NCBI RefSeq assembly: GCF_041956535.1
Contig: NW_027192203.1
Location: forward strand, 62,001-126,000
Length of the DNA: 64,000 nt
Reading direction: 5' to 3'
DNA from: Calcarisporiella thermophila CBS 279.70
Lineage: Eukaryota > Calcarisporiellomycota
Both the position numbers and the translations under genes were made by a program. Below the pieces are notes generated by a model, which searched no databases, had not been told where the DNA came from, and worked only from the letters and a program-made list of their open reading frames with translations. How positions within the stretch are numbered: the stretch's first letter is position 1; each line of letters opens with the position of its first letter. Shown in pieces: positions 1-10,886 of this stretch.

Positions 1-2600
1 GGTCCGAGGACCGGGATGACCGTGAATACCTCCTCACCAGCTGCACCGGCGTGGTGCGCGCAGTGGGTGAACTGGTCTCCTCCACGAACATGTGCCTGGA
101 CACCGATATCCCAATGGTGTCGACCCCTAGAGCCTCAACCCACGAGGACGGCCCCCTCAAGAGCGGGCAAAAGCGTTCCATGCGCCAGAAGCACACCCTC
201 AGTTTCCTGGGAAGAAAGGCGATCAGCCTCAACTGTTTGCATGAGCGCTTCGTCCGAGACGCGACCACGTCAGGAGACCAGGCCTCCCTGAGCTCGCAGG
301 GGTCGGGTGGGTCTGGTTCGAGTAGGGTGGAGATGGAGCAGGAGAGGAACCTGCCAAGTGGCCGACTCAACCCCATGGCCGTGGAGGGGGCGGACCCCTC
401 CGCCAAGTGCGATGGAGTGCGAGCCAAAGGCAGATTATCTTCGGCATCCCCCCTGATGGAGGAGGCCGAAGAGCGTGAGGAGGAAAGGGAGGAGGCCGAG
501 GTAGCGGAGGTCGGTGATGAGGGCGAGGACGAGGATGACGAAAACGATGCCCACTCCGCAAGAAGCATTGACCGAATGGTCCTCCCCCCTCCCAAGCTCA
601 AACCTAATGGATCGCATGGTAACCGTGCCCGATCCGGTGGCAAGAGCTCCGCTTCTTCCCCCCGCCACTCAGGGTTCCACGAGGAGTCGGAGGAGCTCCC
701 CCGAAGGCGGATGCGCACCGCCAGCGACTCCGACGAATCGCGCATGGCCCATAGTGTGGCATCGATCAGCGACCTCAGCGAGAGCTCCCCCACGCTGGCC
801 CCTTCGCATTTCTCCGCCGACATGGATTCCATGAGGCTGAGGGATGGAGCCTCCCCGGCGAGGCGGACCCGACTGGTCGAGGCGTTCTCGTTCCGCCGCA
901 AGAACCACATGTCCTGGGGCATCTCGTCCCTCAAATCCCCCTCGCGATCCTCCCTCCTCTCCATCTCCCAGTCCCCGCGCCATAGCTCCACCTCCCCCAC
1001 CGCCCAGCACGACGGCCCGCTCACCGCGCCGGCCTCGATGGACTCGGAGGGCAACGTGTTCAACAAGCAGTTCCAACTCCGCCCCCGATCCTCGGAAGCC
1101 CAGATGATGAAGGCTGCCTCCGCCCCACGGGTGGACCCGTGGTTCCTCCAGCCCCGCCACGATCCGGAGGAAATCCAGTTCACCGCCGAGGGACAGGTGT
1201 ACGCGGCAACCCTGGGGGCCCTGGTGGAGCGCCTCACGACCCACCACGCCACCCCCAATGCCCTCTTCTCCAACGCGTTCCTGCTCACGTTCCGCCTCTT
1301 CTGCACGCCCGAGCAGCTCTGCGACCAGCTCATGCAGCGCTTCAAGCTCCAAGCTCCGGACCAGCAGCCGCTCAGCGAAGCGGAGATGGTGGTCTGGAGG
1401 CAACGGGTCCAGCTGCCCGTCCAGCTGAGGGTGTACAACGTGGTCAAGACATGGCTCGAGACCCACTGGGATCCAAGGCAGGACCACGTCGTGCTCGACA
1501 GGCTTGCCGAGTGGGCGAGCTCCCTGCAGCGCGACGGGATGCCTCCCCACACCGCACGCCGCATGATCGACCTCGTGCACAACAAACGATCGCCGCACCC
1601 CGCCAAGTCGGCCCATCCGCGCACCCTGAAGCACCACTCGCTGGACTTCGAGCCCGCCAACGCCCACCATGGCGAGAGCGAGGGCATGAGCCCCACGGCC
1701 GTCCCGCAGATCACCAAGCACCTGCTCCACGCGCTGCACCATGGGCAGGAGGTGCACGTGATTGACTTCGAGCCCCTCGAGATGGCCCGCCAGCTCACCC
1801 TCCTTGAGAGCAAGATTTACCGCGCCATCCGGCCGTCAGAGCTCGTGGACCGATCATCGGCCGCGGACAACGTCAAGCGCATGGGGCAGCTGAGCACGGG
1901 GATCACCTCGTGGGTCGCGCACACCATTCTCAGCGAGGCCGACGATGCGAAGCGCCGGGCCACCCTCGTCAAGTTTTGGATCAAGGTGGGCGAGCGCTGC
2001 ATGCAGCTGCAGAACTTTAGCACGCTGATGGCCGTCGTGTGCGCGCTGAACTCGTCGACGATTTCGCGCTTGCGGCGCACCTGGGACCTGGTGCCCGCCA
2101 AGTACAAGGCGGCGTTCGAAACACTTCGCAAGGCAACCGACCACAGCCGCAACTTTGCCGAGTACCGCGGGCGGCTCAAGAACCTGGCCGCGCCCTCCCT
2201 GCCCTTCCTCGGCGTGTACCTGACGGATCTGACGTTTGTGAACGACGGGAATCCGGCCTACCGCCTCTCCCCCCGGGGCAACCGCCTCATCAACTTTGAC
2301 AAGCACATGAAGACGGCCCGCATTTTGCAGGAGGTGCAGCGCTTCCAGCTCCCTTACCCCCTGCAGGAGATCGCCGAGGTGCAGGCCTATCTCCGCGCCA
2401 AGCTCCTGGACCCCCGCGGGCTGGCCGAAATTGGCGACGCCGCCGAGCTCTATCGACGCAGTCTGACGGTGGAGCCTCGCGAGGAGGGCCACGGCGCCGA
2501 CGAGAGCGGAATCGCGGCGGCAAGCAAGAGTTTGAGTGACTTGCTGCGGCTGAATAGAAGCGACAGCAATAGACAGCGCAAGGGGCTTTTGATGGCTTAA
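1..2600 (+). CDS. Ras guanine nucleotide exchange factor, 5'-truncated by window edge
   Basis: The reading frame is open from the left edge (first full codon at base 3) to a TAA at 2598-2600, so the true start lies outside the window. About 865 codons are visible without an intron. The first ~350 residues are Ser/Pro-rich and disordered, with an acidic Glu/Asp run near 450-550. A RasGEF_N (REM) module follows at about 1170-1520, then the catalytic Cdc25-homology domain at about 1750-2430, recognisable by VIDFEPLEMARQLTLLE, FSTLMAVVCALNSSTISRL and LPFLGVYLTDLTFVNDGNP. Proteins of this class load GTP onto Ras at the membrane. The missing N-terminus could carry an SH3 domain as in Cdc25; that cannot be seen here. 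It converges on the STE12-like gene. GC-rich codon use matches the RasGEF at the right end of the window. Confidence 0.93.
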   Translation, partial: SEDRDDREYLLTSCTGVVRAVGELVSSTNMCLDTDIPMVSTPRASTHEDGPLKSGQKRSMRQKHTLSFLGRKAISLNCLHERFVRDATTSGDQASLSSQGSGGSGSSRVEMEQERNLPSGRLNPMAVEGADPSAKCDGVRAKGRLSSASPLMEEAEEREEEREEAEVAEVGDEGEDEDDENDAHSARSIDRMVLPPPKLKPNGSHGNRARSGGKSSASSPRHSGFHEESEELPRRRMRTASDSDESRMAHSVASISDLSESSPTLAPSHFSADMDSMRLRDGASPARRTRLVEAFSFRRKNHMSWGISSLKSPSRSSLLSISQSPRHSSTSPTAQHDGPLTAPASMDSEGNVFNKQFQLRPRSSEAQMMKAASAPRVDPWFLQPRHDPEEIQFTAEGQVYAATLGALVERLTTHHATPNALFSNAFLLTFRLFCTPEQLCDQLMQRFKLQAPDQQPLSEAEMVVWRQRVQLPVQLRVYNVVKTWLETHWDPRQDHVVLDRLAEWASSLQRDGMPPHTARRMIDLVHNKRSPHPAKSAHPRTLKHHSLDFEPANAHHGESEGMSPTAVPQITKHLLHALHHGQEVHVIDFEPLEMARQLTLLESKIYRAIRPSELVDRSSAADNVKRMGQLSTGITSWVAHTILSEADDAKRRATLVKFWIKVGERCMQLQNFSTLMAVVCALNSSTISRLRRTWDLVPAKYKAAFETLRKATDHSRNFAEYRGRLKNLAAPSLPFLGVYLTDLTFVNDGNPAYRLSPRGNRLINFDKHMKTARILQEVQRFQLPYPLQEIAEVQAYLRAKLLDPRGLAEIGDAAELYRRSLTVEPREEGHGADESGIAAASKSLSDLLRLNRSDSNRQRKGLLMA

Positions 2601-3226
2601 ACTTCTCTTTGTTTGGCTCTGTTTCTTCTCTGGGATCTTTTTTTTTCTTTCCTTAATTATGACTATTACTATTATTCTTATGATGATGGCTTTCTGTTTT
2701 GCTTTCCTTTTGCATTTATAATACCTGTTTAGTCTAATTGTTTTACATAGCACAACTATACTCAACTTCAGTACTATACTTAGCCAAAACCTTTTTTTTT
2801 CTTCTTTTGTTTTTCCCTTACATATCTGTATATATATCTCTCTCCTTATTGTTTTTTTTTCTTGCCTCTACCTCAATCGATTATCTGTTAGCACAATTCA
2901 CCCCATTATTTTAATTTTATCCATCCTTGATTAACCTACAGCTTCTTCGATAAAATTGTTATTTAATATGAAGTCTAAAGGGTCTAGAAAGCATGGAAGA
3001 AGTGGCGACTTGATTTTGCTTGAAAACTTGGAAAAACAACGATGAGAAAAGAGATGAGAAAATAAGAAATTACTCTACTGACGGAAGTTTGGGGACTAAC
3101 ACAGATTAGGTATGGATTGATATCGAGTACAAATAAACAAAGCCAACCAACTAACACACCCAGAGGATGTATCCAGTTCTATTGAGGAAGGGGTGGCCGA
3201 GACGGCCCTCCCAGCCCCCCCTTCGT
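2601..3226. other. Intergenic, convergent 3' ends
   Basis: T-rich 3' flank of the RasGEF with poly-T runs, then AT-rich sequence up to the stop codon of the STE12-like gene. No gene was recognised. Confidence 0.6.
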
Positions 3227-4681
3227 CTAAAATCCACTTTCCCCTACTTCGCCCACGAGCTGGGCCTCCTTGTAGTGAGTGCGCCGATGCACGCTAAGAA
3301 TGTCCGAGCGGGAGAATCTTTTGCCGCAGACCCTGCACCCATAGAGCCGCTCCTTCGTGTGCGAGCTGCACACGTGGCGCTTGCAATGCTGCTCTCGTTT
3401 GAACGAACGGCCACAGCCCGGGTAAGGGCATGGAAAGGGCCGTGACTCCGGCGGCGGGGAGGAGCGCGACGAGCTAGCCTCGGACGGAGGGGGAAAGCCG
3501 GTGGAATGTCTTGTGCGAACATCCTCGCTGCCCTCGCTGCCCGTAAAATAGTGTCTTGTGCTGAGGTACTGAGGGGAATAGGTTGGGCTGTGTGGGACGG
3601 CGTCCGGCATTGGCGAGTCCAGACTCAGGGGCGGGAGGGATTCCGCATACCCGGGAATGCCGGTCTCCCCAAACTCTTGCGAGGGAACGCTGCATACGTG
3701 CAGCGGAGACAGGTACTCCGAGCCGGAGGAGCTGGAGAGAGCGGCGTCCACGAGCTGGGTAGCATTTTCAGCCAACTGACTCTGGGCTGCAAGAGGATGC
3801 ATCAGGAAGGAATCGGAATAGGCCCTGCTGGTGAGCCTACTCGGCATGGAGAGGGTGGAATCGGGGAGGGAGGAGGGGGTATCTGCATGAACTCCTAGGA
3901 TATGTGTCGGGGGCAGGGGTGAAGAGGAAGGGGTGGCGAACTTGCCCTCGGCCAGAAAAGGAGGAACGAGGGGCACCGACGGACCCCCCTTAGGTGAGGC
4001 TCCGTATGCTCCGGCGTTTCCCCCCATCCAATCTCCACCCTCTCCTTTTGGGCCGCCGGTGAGGCACGACAGCTTGTAAAAGAGATTCGCCGCGTCGTCT
4101 CGCGCCAACCCTAATGCCGGTTCGGCCACCGCCACCGTGGCCGGGGCCAGTCCGTTCGACTCGCGGCGTAGGTCCCGCTCCAGCACGTCGAAGAAGAGTT
4201 TGTCGTGCGGCACCGAGAACCAATAGTACACCTTTTGCTTCTTGAGGGTGCGGACGCATCCCGCCCGCAGCAGCTGCTCCAGAAACTCGGACCCAGCCTC
4301 CTCCACTCTGGCATCCTCGCCCTGCCGGAGGTTTCTTAGGTCGCTGAACACATACTCTTCGAACTTCTTCTGGTTGACCACGGGCCGCCCAAACGCAGCA
4401 AAGCGGAACACCAGCGCGCGCAGGATGTCGGTGGACGAGATGTAGAAGGCGTCGCGGTAGAAGACGCACGAGATGTCCTGGTCCACCATGGGGAGGGGGT
4501 ATCGATAGAGAGGTGAGCTGAAGTCCATGGCCATTGGGGCGGTGGCCAGGAACTGCCGGAGGGCGGCGATCTGGCTGAGGCGCGTGGAGGCGGCGACGCT
4601 CGCGGCATAGTCGACCAGCCTGCTAGAGCTAATGTCGATATCGCGCTTGGATTTTACAGAGAGGGTGTATTTTCTGGTCAT
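3227..4681 (-). CDS. STE12: STE12-family transcription factor with C-terminal C2H2 zinc fingers
   Basis: Single-exon gene of 484 aa from the ATG at 4681. The open frame extends further upstream through a hydrophobic stretch, but this ATG lies just before the conserved part. Residues about 30-175 form the STE DNA-binding domain, with motifs DILRALVFRFAAFGRPVVNQ, KKFEEYVFSDLRNLRQGEDA and KKQKVYYWFSVPHDKLFFD. A Ser/Pro/Gly-rich middle follows. Residues about 414-470 carry two C2H2 fingers (CPYPGC..H..H and CRVCGKRF..H..H), the arrangement found in filamentous and early-diverging fungi but absent from budding-yeast Ste12. Ste12 proteins act below pheromone and filamentation MAP kinases, controlling mating and invasive growth. 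Identification is firm; the regulated process here is inferred. Confidence 0.93.
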   Translation of the reverse strand: MTRKYTLSVKSKRDIDISSSRLVDYAASVAASTRLSQIAALRQFLATAPMAMDFSSPLYRYPLPMVDQDISCVFYRDAFYISSTDILRALVFRFAAFGRPVVNQKKFEEYVFSDLRNLRQGEDARVEEAGSEFLEQLLRAGCVRTLKKQKVYYWFSVPHDKLFFDVLERDLRRESNGLAPATVAVAEPALGLARDDAANLFYKLSCLTGGPKGEGGDWMGGNAGAYGASPKGGPSVPLVPPFLAEGKFATPSSSPLPPTHILGVHADTPSSLPDSTLSMPSRLTSRAYSDSFLMHPLAAQSQLAENATQLVDAALSSSSGSEYLSPLHVCSVPSQEFGETGIPGYAESLPPLSLDSPMPDAVPHSPTYSPQYLSTRHYFTGSEGSEDVRTRHSTGFPPPSEASSSRSSPPPESRPFPCPYPGCGRSFKREQHCKRHVCSSHTKERLYGCRVCGKRFSRSDILSVHRRTHYKEAQLVGEVGESGF

Positions 4682-5287
4682 GGGAGGGGAATGTGAAGGG
4701 AGGAGAGAGAGAAGACGAGAAGAAGAAAGGATTGCAATCCGGGGAGAGAGTTGAAAGAGGAAAGCCAACATTGTGAAACATAGGTTAAGATAAAGGCGAC
4801 ACGTCACCGAAGCCTTCCGAAATGGCCAGTTAAAGGGGTAGGTGCGTGCAGAGCATAGGTGTGAGGTTAGGAGTTAGCCTACCAAAAAGAAGGAGAAGTG
4901 AGGTCAAGAGCGATCGAGGTGCTGGCTCGGGAACCTATCCTTGTCCCCGCATAAGAATAGGTGTCGCAGACATTTGAAATTGGATTTGTTGCACCTTTCA
5001 AGGTGGCTCCCCTTTGTTATCCCAGGTCTCGGAGAGGTTCCAAACTCTAGCAGACAGCTGAAACCTTGACGATTTCACAAGGAACCTAACAAAGAGTTAG
5101 GTATTCCTATGTTTACCATCATACTTTTTTTTATTTTTTAGAAGAACATAGAAGGAGATTAAAAAGAAATGAAAATACCACTAAAATACTAGCTCGGTGG
5201 TCTGCATGGCTCGAGCAGAATGAAAAAGGGAAAAGAAGACGAAAAAGAAAAAAAAAGGATGCCCAGAGAAGACTCGCATGAATTGGG
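4682..5287. other. Intergenic between STE12-like start and CDC10 stop
   Basis: Contains the purine-rich 5' flank of the STE12-like gene and the A-rich 3' flank of the septin gene. Nothing else was recognised. Confidence 0.5.
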
Positions 5288-6758
5288 TTAGGCCGTGCTG
5301 TTGGCAGCGCTTGTCGACTCCTTGAGTGCCATCAGCTGCTTGGATCTGAAGGATTCATAATGGATCAATGCCGTTGTCTCGATCAGGTCCTGGAGATGGG
5401 TTCTAGATTTGGAACCAGTTAATTATATACGCAACCACCAGGTCTACCATTGGAGCTTACCTTGTCAGGAAGTTGCGGAGATGAACAAACTCGCAGTGGT
5501 TCTCATCCTCGACTACGGAAGTGGGAAAAAAATATTAAGAGTAGGAGCCAGTTAAATAGGGAAGGCAAATATATTACCGTTGATGACGCCCCAGCGAGTC
5601 TTACGACCACGCACCACTTTGCCATCCAGTGGCACTGTTTTCTCGGAACCAACCACGGCAAATGGAATGATTTCCTAAAGTCAGAACGAATTGGTTATTG
5701 CAAGCGTGGAAGGATCGAGTGCCGCGAGCGACTACCTTGATGCTCTCGTTCAACTCAACCTCCTGCTCGTCATCCTCGTCGCTTTGGTACGGGTAGAGGT
5801 TGATGTTGTGGAAGGCCAGCTCTTGCTTGATCTGAAATCCAAAATTGAGCTATGCAGTCTAATACATTGGAGCTGAATGAAAGGAGAGTTACCCTCTTCT
5901 TGAATGCGATTCTCTCCTCCATCGTCAGGGAATCGGCCTTGGCGATGACCGGGACCACATTGACAACGTCGGTGAGCTTTTTAAGTACCACAATGTCTAT
6001 CGGTTTGAGCGAGTGACCGGTGGGCGAGAGGAAAAAGAGGCAGCAGTGGATTCGGGTGTCGTGGATGTAGCGATCACGCTGGGCTGTGAGCTCTTTGCGT
6101 AGATAAGCAGAGTGCTGGTCTTTGATGTATTTAATGATAGGCTCCCAGCTATGAAAATATTGAATGGTCGTCAGGAAAACGGGAGAAAGACTATGGCCAA
6201 CAAGGGCGCATCCATTACCAGTTCTCATTATTCACTTGGTCGCCATAGCCAGGGGTATCCACAATGTTGAGTTTGAGACGAACACCGTTTTCTTCTATCA
6301 CTAGAGTGGAATAAAAACCATCTTAGATGTTGCACAGGGCGGCCATCAAGCCCAATTTAGCTATATATACATACCATGCGAGACCACCTGGATTTCAGTA
6401 GTTTGCCGAGATGGCTCATCGGCGTTGATGCGGCCCTTACTGTCGATGAGATGCGATGCGAAGATGGTATTAATGAGTGTCGATTTCCCTAGTCCGGATT
6501 GTCCTAAACACCAGAAGAAACCATATAAAAAAGTAATCCAGGACCATCAGGAGATATCTTACTTACCGCACACTAGGACGTTGAACTGAAAACCTCGCTT
6601 AAGTAATTTCTTTTCGATTTGGCTAGTAATGGTGTCGAAACCAACGTAACCGTTAAGCGCGACCTGTGCAAAAAAAAAAAGGGATTGTTACGAAGTCGGA
6701 ACATCTCCAGCTTGAAGGGCAGAATGGGACGGCTTACTGCTTGCATCTCGGTAGCCAT
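5288..6758 (-). CDS. CDC10: Septin, CDC10 class
   Basis: Nine exons (6738-6758, 6567-6663, 6375-6503, 6219-6300, 5893-6148, 5736-5831, 5578-5674, 5461-5512, 5288-5402) join in frame to 314 aa. Septins are GTP-binding filament proteins of the division site and cell cortex. The polybasic stretch KKLLKR (residues 25-30) precedes the P-loop GQSGLGKS (40-47). DTPGYGD (G3) and AKADS (G4) follow, and the septin unique element ends with [20 protein letters not shown]. There is no C-terminal coiled coil, as expected for the Cdc10 group, and the sequence resembles fungal Cdc10/AspD throughout. Every intron begins GT and ends AG, and all phases close. The first exon has only seven codons. Nearly as certain as is possible without a search. 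Confidence 0.95.
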
Positions 6759-7919
6759 GATTAATAGATGAAGCTTTAATGAAGGTTAGAAATGAACTGT
6801 CGATATCTAGATGGAATATGCAGGCAATGGATGACCAAAAAGTTGATGAATCTAGGAGTTAGTAGGACTCGCTTGGTGAGACGGTTTCTCCTCAATTTTA
6901 TTTGAAGTAGAGGGCAGTTAGGGATCTGCATGATTACATATATCCCTTTTCAGGAGAAAAGCAAAACCATAAGCCAGAAATTCTTGGGCAAACCACCCCA
7001 ACCACAGCGAAACGGTCTTGTTTCCAGTTTGGATGACCAGTGGATATTGGTGAGTATATTAGGCTTTTTCAAGGTAGACGTACGATTGCAAGTACGATTG
7101 CGGCCGTAGGGGGAGGACAATACCAGCAAGTATGGTTAAGAGAAAGCGAGACACGAGTGTGCAGAAATGATTCAGTAGGCTATTAGAGGGTAAATGGAAG
7201 AGCGTATAGAACCGCTGGATGATATGCAGCCCCAATATGGCGGCACCAAACTACGTGACCAGCTCTGAAAAAGCGGAACTACAGACAGGCTTCTCGCAAA
7301 GGAAGATACATCTTTTTTAGTTGAGATAACGGTTTTGGAGCATCGGCCCCTTCAAGCCCGGCTACCTCGCTCATTCTTCTCGTGGTAGTGCCTATTTCTT
7401 TAGCAAAGAGCCTCTATCCGCTTGTTCTTATCCGGGAGTTGGAGCGGCCGATTTTAGCCTTATTTAATTAGGCGTGCATGTCATTTTGAAAGTTTGAATG
7501 CTTGCTCAATGATATATTCAATTAGGAAATGAGTGCTCTTTATTTTTTGTTTATGACGAGCTACTGGCCACAATTCATAGAAAGAGCAAAGGAATTAAAG
7601 TACTAGAAACTTATACATACTTCTAGAGCATTGGCTGACGAGTTCACTGGAGCAAAGGATATGTCATAGATATTTGCCGGAAATCTACAAGTTTATTTGC
7701 TAAAAATGCAAGGATTGATCAGAAGGCAATACAGCGAGTCCACCATGACTTGGATGACCCAGCCATATAAGAATAATAGACATAGCTAGCATAACAAATA
7801 CCAAGACTTACATATGGATCTAGACGTTGGAGGATATTTCAAAGCAAAAGCAGAGTTAATCGAATAATAGCCAAAACATACAGCTAAAGTGACCTTGGCG
7901 TGAGAGGGCGCTCCAAGTA
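6759..7919. other. Intergenic, about 1.2 kb
   Basis: Upstream region of the septin gene and downstream region of RBM42. AT-rich, with a small direct repeat (GTACGATTGC, twice near 7080-7105). No gene was supported. Confidence 0.5.
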
Positions 7920-8752
7920 TTATACCCTTAGAAAGGGTGCCAAACGCTGGATTTCTTTCTTCCTTTTTGAAGTTAGATTACGCTCCTACATTTGGTCAAG
8001 ATAAGGGTGAGATGTTTTGAACTAGATATATGATCAACAGATGAAGCCCTACCTTCCAATTGCTCTTTCTCAGCTTAATAGGCCGATTTCCCACATATTT
8101 CCCATTCATCTCACGCAAGGCCCGCACAAAGTCATCTCCATTACTAAAGCTCACAAATCCATAGCCTCGCGATTTATTAGTGTGCTTTTCACGGACGACC
8201 CTTGCACGCTGGAATGAAGGGTATTTCTTGAATGCCTCTTCAAGCATCTGATCTGTCACCTCCTTGCCCAAATCGCCGCAGAAAATGCGAAAATCGTCTG
8301 AATTGGAGAACAGTATTAGAATGAGCTAAATGAAGATGAAACAGAAGAAAATACTCACTTGGATCCCACATCTCCAGAGTTGGATCCTCCCAGATCTCAC
8401 CTCCAGCCGCACGCATAAATCGTTTCTTCTTTTCCTCTTTTTTAGTTGATGATTTATTGGATTTAGTCTTGGTGTGTTCAGGTGGAGTAAGAAGAGGTGG
8501 CGGGGGAAGATCCGAAATGGAGGTGGCAGAATTGGACGGGTAGTAGGTGGCATAATCGGAATGATATGCCGGTGTAGAGAAGTTTAGGTTTTGATAGGCC
8601 ACTCCATCAGTGAGGTAGTTGGAATGATAACTTTGGGAAGGAAAATAATTGTAATAGTCAGTGTAAGAGTAAGAGGACGGATCAGCATAAGCCGAGAATT
8701 CATAATTATTAGCACCAGTAGTAGCAGTAGTAGCAGTAGCGGCGGCAGTCAT
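7920..8752 (-). CDS. RBM42: RBM42-like RNA-binding protein
   Basis: Three exons (8359-8752, 8053-8297, 7920-7985) encode 234 aa. The N-terminal half is Tyr/Ser/Thr-rich and low in complexity. A junction segment precedes a single RRM at about residues 134-212, with RNP2 as FRIFCGDLG and RNP1 as SRGYGFVSF. The RRM ends in NRPIKLRKSNWKER and a short basic tail, which is the signature order of RBM42. The tail exon has 22 codons including the stop and is too short to be seen as an ORF. Known RBM42 proteins bind hnRNP K and associate with spliceosomal or mRNA complexes; the function here is inferred from the family. The protein is much shorter than animal RBM42 because it lacks the long proline-rich N-terminus. 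Confidence 0.9.
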
Positions 8753-9134
8753 GGTGTAGAAGCCAATTGATGCGTTGAAAATCTATCAAGGTTTTTGAAC
8801 AAGAGCAGGAAATTTGAGAGGAAAAAATCGTCCTAAAATTTCTACGACTTTCTCCCAATCTTTTGGTCGACTTGTGGCTGATGGAGCCCATCCTAAAAAT
8901 AAGTGGCGTATTAATCAATGCACATTGTTTTGAAAATCAAATAAGAACATTGCGGCAGAGAAATAGAAATACAAGGACAAAAAAACCAGATTATTTACAA
9001 AACAAAACAAAATGGGAACAACACGCGAATGAAATGATGCGAACCTAGTGCAGTCGCCATCTAATCATCCTGGAATCCTATATAGGCGCTCATTCAGCTT
9101 GGTTTATATGCATATAACTGGGAGAAAAGCGGGG
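8753..9134. other. Intergenic, RBM42 5' flank
   Basis: AT-rich sequence upstream of RBM42. No gene was recognised. Confidence 0.5.
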
Positions 9135-9437
9135 CTATTCTGTCAACACACCTGCCATCGCATCCTGGCGTGCGGCCAAGAGTCGCCCAAACCGCTGATG
9201 CATATCTTCCTTTAATTGTTCCATCGCGGCAAAATTCAGCTGGTGGCGATTCAGCGTCAGCGCGCGACGTACCAGCTCTCCCTCAGTTTTGGGGACCGGA
9301 AGGTCAAGGCTCGTGCATCTAGGTACCGCCGAGGTGGCGTGCACAAGCATGTTGGTTGTGGCAGCCGTTAACAGACTAAATGCGACAATGATCCCCAAAA
9401 GAAAGAGCTGAAACATAGTAGCCTTTAGCCGCGACAT
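9135..9437 (-). CDS. Small hypothetical protein with N-terminal membrane segment
   Basis: An ORF of 100 aa from the ATG at 9437; the open frame extends upstream without another ATG. Residues about 8-35 are strongly hydrophobic (FQLFLLGIIVAFSLLTAAT) and could be a signal peptide or anchor. The remainder is amphipathic and helical, rich in Leu, Arg and Gln, ending in QRFGRLLAARQDAMAGVLTE. The family was not recognised. GC-richer codons than the surrounding spacer and a coherent hydrophobic/helical layout argue for a real gene. The short length and lack of introns leave room for chance. Confidence 0.45.
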   Translation of the reverse strand: MSRLKATMFQLFLLGIIVAFSLLTAATTNMLVHATSAVPRCTSLDLPVPKTEGELVRRALTLNRHQLNFAAMEQLKEDMHQRFGRLLAARQDAMAGVLTE

Positions 9438-10886
9438 CCTAAGGGCAATTGCAAGAGGCTCGTTTGAAGAAGAGAGAGAGAACAAGAAGAGCTACATTGA
9501 ATATAAACCAAATTCGTGTGCTGCTTAGTCGAGCGGACGAGTGAGAGTTTAAGGATCCAGATGCGTATAAATCTATCCCGGGTCAAGTGAGAACGGATGG
9601 ATCGGGAAAATACAAACTACAGACGGAGATGCTGCCTGATTGGATCGAAGAGTAGTCACAGAGTAGATCGAACAAACAACAAATCCTGCTGCTTGGGCCC
9701 GATCTTAAAGATTGCTGCTCAAATGCGTCTTTATCCATCTTTCGCGAGGGTGGGCTGGATATCAAGCAAAGGCATGCATTCTCCGCTAGGGGAAGCTCTT
9801 CTCTATATTTGCATATTTGCTGCATGGACCGGTGGTCTGTGCTGACCAGCATCCTCAACACATTCTTTTTATGGGCGCCGAGAACAAGAATTCGGCGACT
9901 ATGGAGGGGAAAGGAGAGGGGACAAGGGGGGCCAAAAGCGGTTCGGGGAGAGAATCGGTCAAGAGGCCTAGACCTAAGCAGCGGGTGCCTAGCCGAGAAA
10001 TGTATAGAGTAGTATTGACTTTGATGCAGTCTCCTTTATATGTGTGATGTGCACAAATAGCCAATGACTAAGGTGATCCTCGACTCATTGGGTCAGGCCT
10101 GATTCAAAGTCAGGTGCCTATGTAGCCTTGAAATTCTAGCTTTTTGAAAACTTCTTGCCACTGCGTGTTATTCAGGGTTTTTGGGATATTCGTCCGTAAT
10201 TGTTGTGTAAAGTATACGGGCACTTTATTGAATACGATCGAGACGATATGGCCTAGTTGAGTTTGCTGTCGAATGGATAATCTGTCAGTTTTATAGGGGT
10301 AGTGGAGGAAAAAGGGTTGCGTGGACTCGATCTAAGGCGAGCTTATTGAGGGAACCCTCCTGGTTGGATTGTAGAAATGCTACTCAAGCATCCACCCGCT
10401 CAAATACACTTGTGCAATGGCAAACGGCCAGGATAGGTCGAAACATCTAATGGAGGGTGAATAAGAGGCAATTTTGCCGTGATAAAGCCATAGTGGGCAT
10501 TCAGCTTTACTATAATATGGTTCCTGATATATGTCTTCTGCAGCATATCACCCTGATATTAGCAGTGGTAGCTTTTATTGAGAAAAAGAGAGCGTTTAGC
10601 TATGCATATGTACAGATACAAGTTGTGTTCCTATTATTTTAGAGGTTAATAATATACTCATTCACATATGGCCATCTGGTTCATCTAGAAACATGTGTAT
10701 GTTCTTGTAATATTGAATTTGCGATGATCATATACTATGTGCCTTCCAATTTTCGCAAATTGGTAAAAATATAGTCGGCCCATTCTAAGCCGCAGAACCT
10801 GCCCTCAATTGCTTCAATCCAAGTCAATTTACCTCAAAACACGAGAAAGACGCGAGTAGCAGCACATAATCCACCATTCGCATACA
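9438..10886. other. Intergenic, about 1.4 kb
   Basis: Short overlapping ORFs occur on both strands near 9580-10060, but none shows a conserved motif or credible start context. The rest is AT-rich 5' flank of SEH1. Confidence 0.5.

Noticed and set aside
669-1757. 362-codon open frame on the minus strand
   Set aside because: Lies wholly inside the RasGEF; Gly/Val/Arg-rich composition is that of a GC-rich antisense shadow, with no domain.
1854-2765. 303-codon open frame on the minus strand
   Set aside because: Antisense to the catalytic RasGEF domain and its 3' flank; no domain.
4682-4807. Upstream extension of the STE12-like frame with a hydrophobic start
   Set aside because: The extension lacks an ATG at its 5' end and is unlike STE12 N-termini; the ATG at 4681 is a better start.
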